A stretch of 64,000 nt of DNA from Lampris incognitus (taxonomy: Eukaryota > Chordata > Actinopteri > Lampriformes > Lampridae): positions 8,102,469 through 8,166,468 of the forward strand of contig NC_079223.1 of the NCBI RefSeq assembly GCF_029633865.1. Direction: 5' to 3'. Below the pieces are notes generated by a model. It saw only the letters and a list, made by a program, of their open reading frames with translations. It had not been told where the DNA came from and ran no database searches. Made by a program: the position numbers and the translations under genes. This document shows, piece by piece, positions 1-14,200 of the stretch (positions are counted from its first letter, which is position 1; each line of letters begins with the position of its first letter).

Positions 1-328
1 TCCCTACAGCTACAATCGGCTGTGACTGCGGGCGGGGAAGCCAGGTGTGCGTATGTGTCCTGGTCACCGCACTAGCGCCTCCTCTGGTCGGTTGGGCGCC
101 TGTTCTGGGGGGAATAATGTGATCCTCCCACGTGCTATGTACCCCCCGGTGAAACTCCTCACTGTCAGGTGAGGCGACTCCACATGTATCGGAGGAGGCA
201 CGTGGTAGTCTGCAGCCCTCCCCGGGTTGGCAGAGGAGGTGGAGCAGAGACCAGGACAGCTTGGAAGAGTGGGGTAATTAGCCGGACACAGTTGGGGAGA
301 AAAATAAAAATAAATAAATAAATAAAGA
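1..328 (+). repeat. tRNA-derived SINE, family A (head cut off by window edge)
   Basis: Body and A-rich tail of the commonest SINE in the window, followed by AAATAAATAAAT. Family A copies have a pol III A box (TGGCGTAGCGG), a B box (GGTTCGAATCC), a body of about 330 bp with CCTCCTCCCATACATGTGG on one strand, and end GGGGAGAAAAA. Confidence 0.8.
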
Positions 329-543
329 CCTGTGGCGAGTCTGGACAGCGGAAATAATGCTGAAAGGCCGTCCGTAATGGACCACACATCTTTCACTGGA
401 GACAGCGAAGTGAGTGAAGCAACCAAACAAATCAGAAACACAGAGGTCAGAGACAATACCACAGATAAACCGCGTCAGATCCGGAGCGAGACTCCGCGAT
501 TACATCGGGATTTGATCGGGACTGAAGGAGCGTCTCTGCATAC

Positions 544-694
544 CCGAACCACATGTCCAGCGTCCCGTTGTGTACACATATTGCCACCCACAGGACCAGC
601 AGAAGGAGACAGATGGCGCACACGACACCCAGCACAATGTAGACCGAGTCCGAACCTCTGGTGTCAGGACTGGATGACGGGGACAGCACCCAAG
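544..694 (-). CDS. mertk: mertk exon 10: juxtamembrane stalk and transmembrane helix
   Basis: The 151-bp exon encodes a stalk (TWVLSPSSSPDTRG), a helix VYIVLGVVCAICLLLLVLWV, then a short cytoplasmic piece ending in WFG at a GTATGC donor. Other TAM receptors also break this exon after (K/R)(F/Y)G. The next exon, which would begin the intracellular region, is not in the window. Confidence 0.85.
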
Positions 695-3600
695 CTTGAG
701 ACAGCGACAGAAAAAGGACAAAACATGAGCGATGTCGGTCCCTTACCCCTCGAGTCAAGTCCATTTAAAAACAGCCGACAGCAAATCAAGTAAGGGAATC
801 ATAAAACAGACAACGTGAATGAGGGAAATTTAAGCAATATTTCAAGGGAGTGCCCCGTACATGTAGCCGTGGGATTATATCCATGTTTCTTACTCTTCAC
901 TTTGGGAGCTTGTTGATCTAAATTCTACAGTTTGCATCCCGACAGCCTTGAAATGGGCCAAAGTGGACCCCGTAACCCAGAACAAAACAGGTTCCCCAGT
1001 GCTGTGACAGGTTTTCTACCCTCAGCCTGACCGTTTGGTAGTAATCCTGTCAGAAACACATGACGGTGAACCTTCATCAGTCTTTCAAATGGTCCCTTCG
1101 CTGAAGCCTCCCTCGCCCTGAATACCCAGCATTCTGTTCTGCGGTCTATCCCTTTAAAGGTGTCCTCAATGCATTTTTGGCTGTCAATCATTACTTTTAA
1201 AGCCGTGGCGAGTCTACGCAGACAATAAAACACCCGGTGGGTATCTAGTCACAGGGCAGTAATCCCATTAAAGTGTAGTAAAAGCTGAAATGAGTCGAGG
1301 GCCCCGTCTTTATCTGGGTTTATTGAGTCAGCGGTAAACCGCTGATAAAAATGATCAGAACGGCAGCTTACTGTTCTCCGGTACAAAGAGCGAGACCCGC
1401 GGGCTCACTGCCCCGCTTCCTGCCTGGGTGCAGGCGGCCACCTCGACGCTGTATGTGGTGTTGAACTCCTGCAGGACCAAAGACGTGGTGGTGGTGTAGC
1501 TGTGAATCTGAAACAAAGACAGACAGCCGCAGACTGAGTCGCCGTGGAGCGTCGCATCAACCCCGCCGAAGTGCCGCTTACGGCGGACGCAGTCGTCCGT
1601 AAGGGTTAATCGTTACTTTTGTACAGATAACACCAAAACTGTTGGGAGGGATATAGGTCACGGGCTAGGGTCAAAATTTGATTGACTCAGCAAGGTAAAA
1701 AATTAACGGAAACCTACACCACCACCCCCCCCCCCCTAAAAAAAAGAAAAGAGGATGAAATGTCAGATTTATTGAAAAATGTTACATCAGCTTTTCCACA
1801 TCACCGGGTTTTGTCATTTCAAATTCCCTGAGCTCGTATTGATAAATCGTGCTGCTTAGACATCACTAAACACAGCTGCATGGAACCAGTTGATGCAACA
1901 TCTGCACACGGAGGATGCACGAGCTTTTGTTGTTGTGGAGTGAACTGAGTTGTGCATTTGTAATAAAAACAAAAACAGATGCTGGTTTTTCTTTTTGGGC
2001 ACGGCATCTCGAAAGGCGAGCAAGCAGCGGTTTATTTATACAGCACTTTTAAAACCCGCCGTTACAAAGTGCTGTACGCTCAATGCACAAAATACGAATA
2101 AAAACACGGAAGATAAATTGAATGAATATAAACCACGGGGTAGGGAGTAACAGGCCAAGATAAAACCGAAACAAGGCAGAAGGCAGGGGTGGGGATCTAT
2201 ATAAAAAGCCCAAAGATTTAGCCAATCTAATGGATTGGGAAGAGTCTTCCAGAGGCTTGGGGCCTTTTGTTTTGCGGTTGGAGTGAGGGATGGATAAAAG
2301 ACCGAGGTTTGAGGATCGGAGTGGTCGGGAAGTGGAGCGAGGAACGAGAAGATCGGAGATTTAACTTGGGGCGAGATCATGCAATGCTTTTTTTGTGGCT
2401 TTCCCCCCCCCTTTTTCTCCCCAGTTGTACTTGACCAATTACCCCACCCTTCCGAGCCGTCCCGGTCGCTGCTCCACCCCCTCTGCACACTACCACATGC
2501 CTCCTCCCATACATGTGGAGTCTCCAGCCGCTTCTTTTCACCCAACAGTGAGCAGTTTCGCGCGTGGGAGGACCACGCTACCCCCCCCCCCCCAGTTCCC
2601 CCTCCCCCCTGAACAGGCACCCCCGACTGACCAGAGGAGGCGCTAGTGCAGTGACCAGGACACATACCCACATCCGGATTCCCACCCGCAGACACGGCCA
2701 ATTGTGTCTGTAGGGACGCCCGACCAAGCCGGAGGTAACAAGGGGATTTGAACCAGCGATCCCCGTGTTGGTAGGCAACGGAATAGACCGCTACGCCACC
2801 CAGACACCCGTGCAGTGCTTCACATGTAATCAATAAGATCTTGTAGAGTATTCTGAATTTTACGGGAAGCCAATGGAGGGATGCAGGAATAGGGGTAATA
2901 CGGGACCTACGGCTCGTTCTGGGTAGTAGTCCAGCAGCTGCGTTCGGGACCAACTGTAGACCATTTAAAGCAGTATGGTAGTACGTAAGGGCACATGTGG
3001 GTATCCGTCATTTCGTGGGACTAGAGTGACGAGCAAGTGTGGCAAGTAGCACAAGGCCATATAACCAGGGCATAACGTCAGTAGAAGATAAACTTGTTTA
3101 TGCCCAAAAGTAGGATAAGTGACATTCCATCATGTAAGGGTGGCCATTATTACGCAGAAAACAGTAGCAGCATGTCAAGACAACCATTAGACCGTCAAAG
3201 GGCGATGACTGAAGACATCCTAACGTCATCCTTACGTCGATAGAGAGGCTCCTGCTCCACCAACATGTCCTGATCAACGAGGACCCTGATTAACAGCAGG
3301 ACACTGACTGACGCAAGTAGATCGCTCACTAGATGTGTAAAGGGTATAAAGACAGGGAGGCTTCCGTCTGATTTTCAGTCACCCTGCAGACCTGACTCAG
3401 ACTTTGTTGATTCGTCATTAAAAGTCTTATTTTGAAGGATCCTCGTCTCATTGGGGTTTTTTTTTGCAAGTGCTCTGTATCACTGGCCACCACAGCAGCT
3501 TGGCTGAGGCCAGAGTGGAGGCAGCTACAGTAATCACACGAAGGCACGTACCAGCTAATAAAACAAAAGGGGGAAGTCGTTTTCAAAACCAACACCGAAA

Positions 3601-6600
3601 CGATTACCCTAAGAAGTCCAAATGGACAAACCCAGAGCTGGTGATGGGAAGAGAAAGGAAAAAACAGTTTCAGTCTTAATGTGTCAGTCCCATGTACACT
3701 AACGCTCCCCGGGGAGAAAAAAGGGAAGGATGCAAACCGCCCAGATGGACCGACGTGCCGAGGCTGGAGGGAACATGTGACAGACAGACAAGTCCTGTGT
3801 TTCACAACGCCCCGCGTTAGCATCTGGGCTTCCGCTCCTTCGCTCATCACGCTGACCAGCGTGGCCAGGACCACACGAGACCCACATGACTGCCGGTGTA
3901 CCCTATCTGCAGCGCTAAGCGGTAACTTCCCAAATTCAACGCTGGGACGAGAAGGGGGGGGGGGGTGATGACAGTAAAGCCCCGCCCCGCATGTCACACG
4001 TACAAGACCTTCACGCAGAGACCAGATGACAGCCACGATATAGCAGTGTCTCCTGCCGTGGCGTAACTGCGATAGCGGCGTGGAGCGTCTCGGTTGTGGA
4101 CAGCGCCGCAGCACAGCTGACCCGCGGGATAAAACAACTGGCTGTGTTACACACATTTCCAGTCACTGGCTGGTGTCATAACAAAGCCTTTGTGTGCGAT
4201 GACATCACCGTTTCACTGGGCAACGCACATAAGATGTCGATGCCCACAATATGCATCCTGTTGTACCCCTAATCCCTTTATTCAGTCGTGACTCAGTGGT
4301 GTGTGCCGCACAAAGAAGAAAAGTGTCAATTCCAGGTTTTCCGTCATCGGCTTCCTCCAACTTACTACACCGAGAGAAAGGACAGGAAGCGGCGTTACAG
4401 ATCCCGTCAGAGCAACACCTCGCTCACTTCTGCGGCTTCGAAACTAATTCACATCCCTCTACGGGACCGGCAAGCGGACATGACGAGAATACAGGTCAGG
4501 GTCCTTTCGCAGAAGACCACGCTGCAAGAGGACCCTAAAAGACACGTCCTCTCAGAAGTCACATTCCACACATTGTTGGGCTCTGGGGTGGGGTGGAAAA
4601 ACCTTTGTTCTGCCCAGGGAATAGGGGAGCTGACCTCAGGGTGGGGAGGCGGGTCGGCAGCACAATAATAGTCCAAGCTGGCGAGGCTCCCATCCGTTTA
4701 CTGTGTGAGTCACGCGTTAGTCATCACTCCACGAAGTTCGGGAAAAAAACATGCACTCGCTCCTCCGGGTTTATCGCAGAACGTGAAACTGGGGGGGGGG
4801 TAAAACGTTGCCCATAGGGGCGGGTGGAAGGGCTGAGTCTATGACCTACGCTTGATGATCTGACCTTGTTGACTTGTGTCCCGTGTCTGACGACCACGTC
4901 GTAACCGCGCAGGATGCCGTTGATCTTGTCCTGCGGCAGCGGTCTCCACCTGATCACCAGCAAGGACTCGTTCAGCCGCACGGTGACGTTACGGGGATAC
5001 ACCGATGGCACTGGAGACGAGAGGAGGAAGGGAGAGAAGAGCGTCAAGGCTTAAATCCCAAAACCCAGATAACCGCCGACAGCGATAACAACACGATTCT
5101 TGCATCCGTGCAGAATGCTAACTTGTAAACGATGATTAAAAACTCAAAGAATTACAAATACTTGCGAAGGGGTAGAAGAAAAAGGAATTTCTATTTGGGT
5201 CTGTGTTTATGGTTTGGTATGTGGAGTACTGGAAAGTTTCCCTCACAAGGGACTCAAACATGTCAACTAAAATATCCCCCGTGGCGTGTTTAGGAAGGAA
5301 ATCGGAGGGAGCTCCACCCTGTAACAACTGTGTGTGTGTTCTCCATGAGACCGGTCCCGTTTCCTCTTCGACCTCACAGGAAAATACAAGATGTCGGATG
5401 TCGGAGTCAGGAGGCGAGCTCCCGCGGGGACCAGTCCCTGCAGTCGCCTCCATAACTTCTAGTTGACTACGGGGCTTATGTTTAATATATCTCAGTGGGG
5501 CCAAATCGTACATATCGTTAGCCTCATAGGATAAATGCCCAAGTCATTTTTTGGCCAAATTGAGATTTCTGCCTACATGTGTTCCCCTCAAGCTGCTGCA
5601 TCACCCTGGATTAGTGCCTATGTCCTAAGCCAATCAGAACACTGTTTACATTCAAAAATGACAATCTGCCTAAGTCACTCGTGTGACTTGAGCATTTTTA
5701 CGCTGAAAAAAATAAAGAAAAAAGTTGCATACAAGAAAGGCTCCTGGAGCTCGGCTTTCTCTCTTTCCTTATCTGGTAAGATAATTAATATTTCCTTGAT
5801 TTACTGTAGGCCTGGTGTAAATGTACTCAGTGGATATGGAAATGCGTTTTTTCTTATTATCCGAAAATCGTAAAAAATGACTTAGGCATTTATCCTATGA
5901 GGCTAACGATATGCAGTATTACACGTTGCCATTGCCCATGGGCAGCTACATTTGCCAGTCTCCATCGTTCTTTTTCCATCAGCGAATATATTTTGGATTA
6001 TCATAGACGTTTTTAAAAACTGGCGGCGCAAATCAACAACTTTAGGTACAGCGTTAAACAGTTTCCTGCATCATTTTTGATGGGTTTTTATTTTTTTATT
6101 TTTGATATACTTTATTAACCCCCATGAGGAAATTCCTCTCTGCATTTAAGCCATCCTAGCTGTGCAGCTAGGAGCAGTGGGCAGCCACCGTGCAGCGCCC
6201 GGAGTCCAACCCCAGTTGGTCTCGCCATTGCCTCGGTCAGGGGCACAGACAGGAGTATTAACCCTAACATGTCTTTTTTGATGGTGGGGGAAACCGGAGC
6301 ACCCGGAGGAAACCCACCACAGACACGAGGAGAGCATGCAAACTCCACACAGAAATGACCTGGGATGACCCCCAAGGTTGGACAACCCCGGGGTTCGAAC
6401 CCAGGACCTCCTTGCTGTGAGGTGACAGTGCTAACCACTGAGCCACCGTGCCGCCCAATAATAGTAGTAATAATAATGCATTTCCTGCCACCATTTTTGT
6501 GAAGCATGGCAGAGAAGAAGCTCCCCCCTAGAAAAGGTAAAGGTTTAGTAGCTAGCTTGTCTTTTTGGTTGATATGTTTATGGTTTCCTATGAGGCAACA

Positions 6601-9600
6601 TCACCGGTAACAAAAGACATTTTGTGGAAGTTTAATCTTGTTTTTTTTAATTTTTTTTTTACGTTTACTCATAAATGCACTTGGCAATTGAAGTGGCCCG
6701 TGGGCAAGTCACAGTCAAGGTGTTAATGAGGAACTCTATCAAGGAGGAACTGACTCGGTAATGTTCATATTGTAATTCAGACTTAAGTGATCAAAACCGT
6801 ATAATAATGGCCTCTGCATCACGTCTACCTAAACACATGAAAGTAGCAATTGTTGGTCGGTCTCGAAAGGAGAAGACCTGCTATGCTAGTTGCCCAGAGT
6901 CTTCCGCCACACCAATGGGGAAAACCACGTGGACGGGGAATGAGGTCCAGTTTTGCTCTGCAAGCGATTGATGCCGCAAGGTTTGACAGCATCAAACACT
7001 GGCAGACAAAACCAGGGCAGAAAATACCGGCGGAGCCAGAGGCGTGGTCAGGGCGCCGCTACGGCATGCGGGAAATGTGATGTTCCACTGCACACGGGAG
7101 GTTTCAAGGTTTTCCACACCCCCAATTTGAAACTGAGAAAGTCTAAAGGTAGACTCCAAATCTAGACTCAAGTCTAGACTCAAAGCCGCTGTCCAAATTC
7201 ACACGATGGTGTACGGTATTTGAGTATTCCCACCGACGAGCAAATCACCCAGTTGTTGACTTATGTGGAGTGCTTTATGAATTTCTTTTTTTGGGGGGGG
7301 GTTTCCCCAAGCTGTTGGGGGGGGGTTCCCCAAGCTGTCCTGGTCTCTGCTCCACCCCCTCTGCTGATCCGGGGAGGGCTGCAGACTACCAAATGCCTCC
7401 TCCCATACATGTGGAGTCGCCAGCCGCTTCTTTTCACCTGACCAGTGAGGAGTTTCGCCAGGGGGACGTAGCACGTAGGAGGATCACGCTATTCCCCCCA
7501 GTTCCCCCTCCCTCCATGAACAGGCGCTTCAACCAACCGGAGGAGGCGCTAGTGCAGCAACCAGGACACATACCCACAGCCGGTTTCCCACCCACAGACA
7601 CGGCCAATTATGACTGTAAGGACGCCCGACCAAGCCGGAGGGAACACGGGGATTTGGACCGGCGATCCCCGTGTTGGTAGGCAATGGAATAGACCGCCAC
7701 GCTACCCGGACGCAATGATATTATATATATGGCACTTTTCGAAGTGCTCCAGAAGACACAATGTGCCCGAGATTCTGACTTCACTCTCAGTCTTGAACAA
7801 GAGACTCTGGTATTACGGAGGGGTCTTAACAAGGTCTGCGGCCACACATTCAAATTCATTACTTAAAGAAATACAATTAAAATGTTTCAGCAAACTGTAC
7901 AACATATGCATATGGAGGGCTGTGCAAATGACTACATGTGAGAAATCTCTGGGGGGGGAAATCTGGGCATTACTGGGTTAATAAAATAATAATACATCAT
8001 GTTACATCATAAATTAATACAATGAAGAAAGAATAAATAAATGCAGAAATGTAGAGGAATCAAAAAAAATCTCGTTGCAAATATATTCAGATAATAGGAG
8101 GATGTGCCTGTAAATTAAGATAGAAATATAAAATCTGCGTGACTCAGAACCTGTCCATCGCTGTTTTTTTTTCACATTTAAATTTTAATTAAAGGCACGA
8201 TCCGTAATGCCATGCACCGCCACGGCGATGTGGAGGACGGCAACGACACGAGCCCTCTGCCGACAACATGACACATGACACGCATATCTCCCCATCGGGT
8301 CAAAGTTGTGGGTCTGAGAGCCTTAAAAAGGCGTCGATTCTTCATTTATCGATATTAAGATTTATTAATCGGTTCATCTATTTCACATTTATTACCCGGC
8401 AGCACTGAGGGCAACTAATGATGGGCGATGGTGCCCGAAAAGTTTCAACCTTCTTGTTTTAACCGCGTGGAAATATTTCGTTTGCTGAGATATCGTTGAC
8501 TACATTTTGGACCACGGGGCTCTCTCTGTTCGCACTGATCTCAGTTCTGACGCACGGTACTGGCCGACATGGAGCCAGTACGCTGGTCCGTGTACTGGCG
8601 AGCTCTCACCTCCCTCTGTGGTGTTGCTCTGGATCCACATGCTGACGGGGGATGACCCCACCTCATTGCTGCAGGAGACACTCATGTTGTAGCGGGTCAT
8701 GGCCTGCAGCCCCGGGACCTCGCGCTGAAAGGGGGGCACCGTGGTATTGATGAACCTGGTGGTCGTCACTTCCCCTTTCCTCTGGCTCACCTCTTTGACC
8801 TCGAATAAAGACAGAGAAAGAGGCGAGGGGTTAAGGGGCGTGCGTCTCACTCTCTGAGACCGATCTGGTTCGTGTCTTAAAACGTGGCCTTTTGGTTGTG
8901 GATCCCCCCCCCTCCTTTTTCTCCCCAGCTGTATCTGGCCAATTACCCCACTCTTCCGAGCCGTCCCGGTCGCTGCTCCACCCCCTCTGCCGATCCGGGG
9001 AGGGCTGCAGACTACCACATGCCTCCTCCCATACATGTAGCGTCGCCAGCCGCTTCTTTTCACCTGACAGTGAGCAGTTTCGCCGGAGGATCACGCTATT
9101 GCCCCCCAGTTCCCCCTCCCCCCCTGAATAGGTGCCCAGACCGACCAGAGGAGGCGCCGGTGCAGCGACAAGACACATACCCACTTCTAGCTTCCCACCC
9201 GCAGACACGGCCAATTGTGTCTGTGAGGACGCCCGACCAAGCCGGAGGTAACACGGGGATTCGAACTGCCGAGCCCCATGTTGGTGGGCAACGGAATAGA
9301 CCGCTACGCCATCCGGACACCCACGCAGCCTTATCTTAAATGTTCCCCCCGGGTGCATCGGCTGAAATCGGTGACTGGTCACACCCCTGATGAAGGGTGA
9401 GACATAAACCAGATGGCCGCCGTCTCTGTGTAGCCAGTGAGGCTTACCCTGATGTGGCATTCGCTTAATGGAGAGAAGCCGTCGTGTCCAGGGGTCCATC
9501 TCAACATCAGCTTATTGGAGCTCCTCTCCATCACTGCGACCTCAGAGATGGGATCGGGGAGTACTGCAGAAATCACCAAACAGACTTTTACTAAATGGCC

Positions 9601-11156
9601 TTGAGAAAACGCCAAGGTGGATGTGTCCTGCAAGCTGTCGGGCACATGTCAAGCCCTGTCAGCTTGCAGGGCATGATATGGGCCAGACAGCTTGCAGGGC
9701 ATGACACGGGGCCCGACAGCTTGCAGGGCATGACATGCTCACGACAGCTTGCAGGGCATGACATGTGCCTGACAGCTTGCAGGGCATGACATGTGCCTGA
9801 CAGCTTGCAGGGCATGACATGTGCCTGACAGCTTGCAGGGCATGACATGTGCCTGACAGCTTGCAGGGCATGATATGTGCCTGACAGCTTGCAGGGCATG
9901 ACATGTGCCCGACAGCTTGCAGGGCATGACATGGGCCCGACAGCTTGCAGGGCATGACATGGGGCCCGACAGCTTGCAGGGCATGACATGGGGCCCGACA
10001 GCTTGCAGGGCATGACATGGGCCCGACAGCTTGCGGGGCATGACATGGGGCCTGACAGCTTGCAGGGCATGACATGGGCCCGACAGCTTGCAGGGCATGA
10101 CATGGGGCCTGACAGCTTGCAGGGCATGACATGTACCCGACAGCTTGCAGGACATGACATGGGCCCGACAGCTTGCGGGGCATGACATGGGCCCGACAGC
10201 TTGCAGGACATGACATGGGCCCGACAGCTTGCAGGGCATGACATGGGCCCGACAGCTTGCAGGACATGACATGGGCCCGACAGCTTGCAGGGCATGACAT
10301 GGGCCCGACAGCTTGCGGGGCATGACATGGGGCCTGACAGCTTGCAGGGCATGACATGGGGCCTGACAGCTTGCAGGGCATGACATGGGCCCGACAGCTT
10401 GCGGGGCATGACATGGGGCCTGACAGCTTGCAGGGCATGACATGGGCCCGACAGCTTGCAGGGCATGACATGCTCCCGACAGCTTGCAGGGCATGACATG
10501 GGCCTGACAGCTCGCAGGGCATGACATGGGGCCAGACAGCTTGCAGGGCATGACATGGGGCCAGACAGCTTGCAGGGCATGACATGGGGCCAGACAGCTT
10601 GCAGGGCATGACATGGGGCCAGACAGCTTGCAGGGCATGACATGGGCCTGACAGCTTGCAGGGCATGACATGGGGCCAGACAGCTTGCAGGGCATGACAT
10701 GGGGCCAGACAGCTTGCAGGGCATGACATGGGCCCGACAGCTTGCAGAAGGTGTCTCTTGTACCTTTGATGTGAATGTTTGCTTCTCTGGAGGTGGTGAC
10801 GCCCTTCGCGTTCACAGCTTCACAGCTGAACTGAGTATACTTGTCCAGTCCTGCAAATGACATGGTGACATGTTGGCACAAGAATACCACACAAAAAAAC
10901 AACAACACACAACTTCTTGCAATATCAGCAAACAATGTTTACATGACACGCTGATCGATGACATGTGACACAGTTAAATCACGAGACTAAGCAGAACACA
11001 AGTAACTTGCAAAGTTCATTTTACTTCCTTTTTGCAGAACAGATCAGGCCTTTACTGAAAGCCAGAGCCAAATAAGTTGTACTTTAACTCTCTATAAACT
11101 CAGCCATGCATCGCTTCCAATTGTCGGTGTTGTAAGGACGGCAGCGTGACTGTGTG

Positions 11157-11210
<54 letters not shown>

Positions 11211-14200
11211 TGCAGGAGTGTAGATGGCAAACCTAAAAAGGACAACATATTTCGCATGAGTCACCCGTCAAGCTTTTTATCCATCAGAAGTTCAGTCAGC
11301 GGTGCCTCGTGCATTCTGGTAAGATCAAGCCTCTGGAGCATTATCCACTCTGGCGACAGGCCCACTATCTGGTCCTCTTTCCTGGTTACACAATCACCAC
11401 AGACCTGCCGCTCGCAGCGGGACCGAGATAGCCGCTAAATAATGTCTCTTTTGTTTTGTTTTGCCTCCCCGCGATGTCTAGCGTGGAAACCTTTAGACAA
11501 AGCAGAGGACAACTCGGGCTGTGCGAGACAATGTGGACTGTCCTGCTGCGATGGTTTATTTGGGAATATGTCAGCCTCACGAGTCTGCCTTGTGTGGCAC
11601 AGGAGCGCCAGGATAAGTGTTGGATTTTTCAAAAGTGTCGCACATCGACGCATCACGTACAGTACCAGGCGTTTGTGCTAAAAAGAGGCTGACATAAATA
11701 AATAAATAAATAAATAAAATATGTATTAAATAATTATAAAATATAAAAATATGAAATATATAAATTAAAATCCATATGTAAATATATATAAAAATAAACT
11801 ATAAAAATATTTATAAAATAAACAAAAACGTTATAAAAATGTATAGATAATTATAAAATATAAAAATATGAAATATATAAATTAAAATCCATATGTAAAT
11901 ATATATAAAAATAAACTATAAAAATATTTATAAAATAAACAAAAACGTTATAAAAATGTATAGATAATTATAAAATATAAAAATATGAAATATATAAAAT
12001 ATAATTATATATAAATATAAAAATATAAAATAAATACAAATATAAAGATTTACAAATAATTACAAAATATAAAAATATATAATATAAAATAAAATGTATA
12101 TATAAATATATTAAAATATAAAAATATTCATAAAACAAATAATAACATTTATAAATGTTTATACATGTTTTTTATTGTATTGTGTATTATCTTCCAAACA
12201 CGTGTTTCTTTGTTGTTGGAAATAATTGAAAAATGTTCATAAAGATATTGCTGGAAAAAAAAAAGAAGAAAAAAAGAGGCTGACATGGCAAAACAAAAAA
12301 ACGAAACCAAACGTGTCACAGGCTGTTGCGGTCAGTCAGGTCAGTGCTCAGGTTGATCCTCCAGATGTCTGTTCGACAACAACAAGGGTTTGGAGTGCAA
12401 CTCGTAATCACAGCGAGAGCCTGCGAAGACATGAACAAACGCCCCATTCAAAGCCCAGGCGGCGTAGGCGCGGACCTCTGCTCAGGCATGGTGGGTGCTG
12501 GGCGGGCTTGGGGTGGGGGCGGGGGGTCGCCAATACAGTTACTCCATCACTTGCATCTTTCACAGAAGGGCAAACAGGAGCAAAGCAACACCGACACCTT
12601 TTCTCCCTCGCCAACGTCAAACACGAAAGGCAGCTTTTGGCGTGCATCGAATCCGAATGCTGCATGCACAATAACCTTTTCTAAGTTAGATGATAAGGAA
12701 TACCAAAAAAAAAAACCCAGTAAAAAAAGAAAACAGATTCTGAAAAATGTCGACTGGCTAGTCAAACGGAGAAACTCGGTAATTGCGGAGTGATGAGTGG
12801 GTTGGAGGAACCAAATGTGTAATCTGCCATATGGCCTAGAGACATTGCATTGTGGTCCAACAGCCTGTAATTCTCAGGTTTGGGAGAATTCCAGCTTACT
12901 AGTCTCTCTAAGATGCCTGTTGTTTTTCCATGTATGTATCCAGGCATTAATACAGCCAGAGGATTTGTACCACTTAGAGCGGGGCCTGAAACTTCTTCCT
13001 CTCTGAATACTGTGTATTGCACCGGGTCAGCCGATTCCCTTTTGCGAGATAAGGCTGTGAGCATTTCCTCCTTCCCTCTGTTGACCTATCTTGCATAACG
13101 CGTTGCCGTTCTGCAAACAAGACGACTGGAACAGGGTTCGGCGAAATGTTACCGAGAGGATTCTCAAATTCTGGGTGTTGGAGATGCGCTACACAAAACT
13201 ACAATCTCCCCGGCATAGAACGCCCCGATTAAGGTTGCAAATACAGACGGGGTTGGTTTTATTCGAGTAAAAGCAGAAGCCAACCGCAGTACAAAAGCCG
13301 ACTAATCGTATAGAAACCCGCCTCCACTCCTACGCTGACCCTCAGCTACGGCAGGGTCACTGGACTTATAATGAGCGTGACATTAGCCTGCATAAAGAGA
13401 GGGTCTCATAATGCTGAGGCCCGCCAATCTGTGGTATTGCAGGGATCTGGATGAAGGCGAGCTCTGCCAGCCTGCAGCCCAGCCTGCCTCCTTTTGCGGC
13501 CCCTCCCTGCAGGGTGGTGGGCTGTCCCGTGAATGAGGCCTTTGTCCCGGGAGCCAACCCCTGAACAGCCTCTGTGTGCAGCCCCCGTCCCTTCGCTGCA
13601 CGGGCCCTTAACGCATGCTGGACCAAAACACAGACCTAAACCTTTAACCCTCCAGCTCCCGGCCATTTCAGCAGCCCCTGTCTTCCTCGCGTTGCCCGGG
13701 AATGCTCAGATGTGGGGCAAGTAATGAACGAGGGGCTGTAAAGTGCAGAGGAAAATGTCGCGTGTTTGACAACAGCACGTCAAGGTTCGTTTATAAAGGG
13801 AAGACGGGCATTCCAGAAGGTCCTGATTTGAAAGGATTTATTCTGGCAACAGTTGTTCTTGATTATTGTTATTATCATTACAATCAGTATTATCATTAGC
13901 AGTAGTAGTAGTAGTAGTGGTAGTGGTGGTAGTAGTAGTAGACCCATTTTATCTGAAAGCAACCAGATTTGATATTTCCAGTTAGTAGACTGCTAACCTC
14001 GAACCTGTAGCCAGACACAAAACGGGACTTTTGTGTTGCATATTCACTTCACCAAATGAACTCCGGTGTTCCCTAAATGCTGACTGGCTGGAAAACTGAT
14101 AGCTAGTAAAGAAGAGACTCTGCACCTTCTTCTCTATTGTTGCACTTTTTGCCCTGACTCGAAGCAAAACTTCAGATTCTCACGAGTCAGCAGACCAGAC

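Larger units (their letters stand above)
5913..8609. other. mertk intron 7, remaining sequence
   Basis: Apart from the family C SINE at 6.1 kb and family A SINE at 7.3 kb, nothing recognised. 7960-8200 is AT-rich. Confidence 0.55.

Noticed and set aside
2036-2953. 305-codon minus-strand frame
   Set aside because: It runs across a SINE and its host repeat and contains translated tRNA-like sequence; not a gene.
3329-4156. 275-codon open frame on the minus strand in mertk intron 8
   Set aside because: No domain, signal or repeat homology; composition looks like translated intron, and no splice sites tie it to the gene.
9591-10935. Overlapping 350-400-codon frames made of MSCPASCRAHVMPCKLSG-type repeats
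   Set aside because: They are translations of the 28-29-bp minisatellite in all three frames; only the 10764-10850 part is a real exon.
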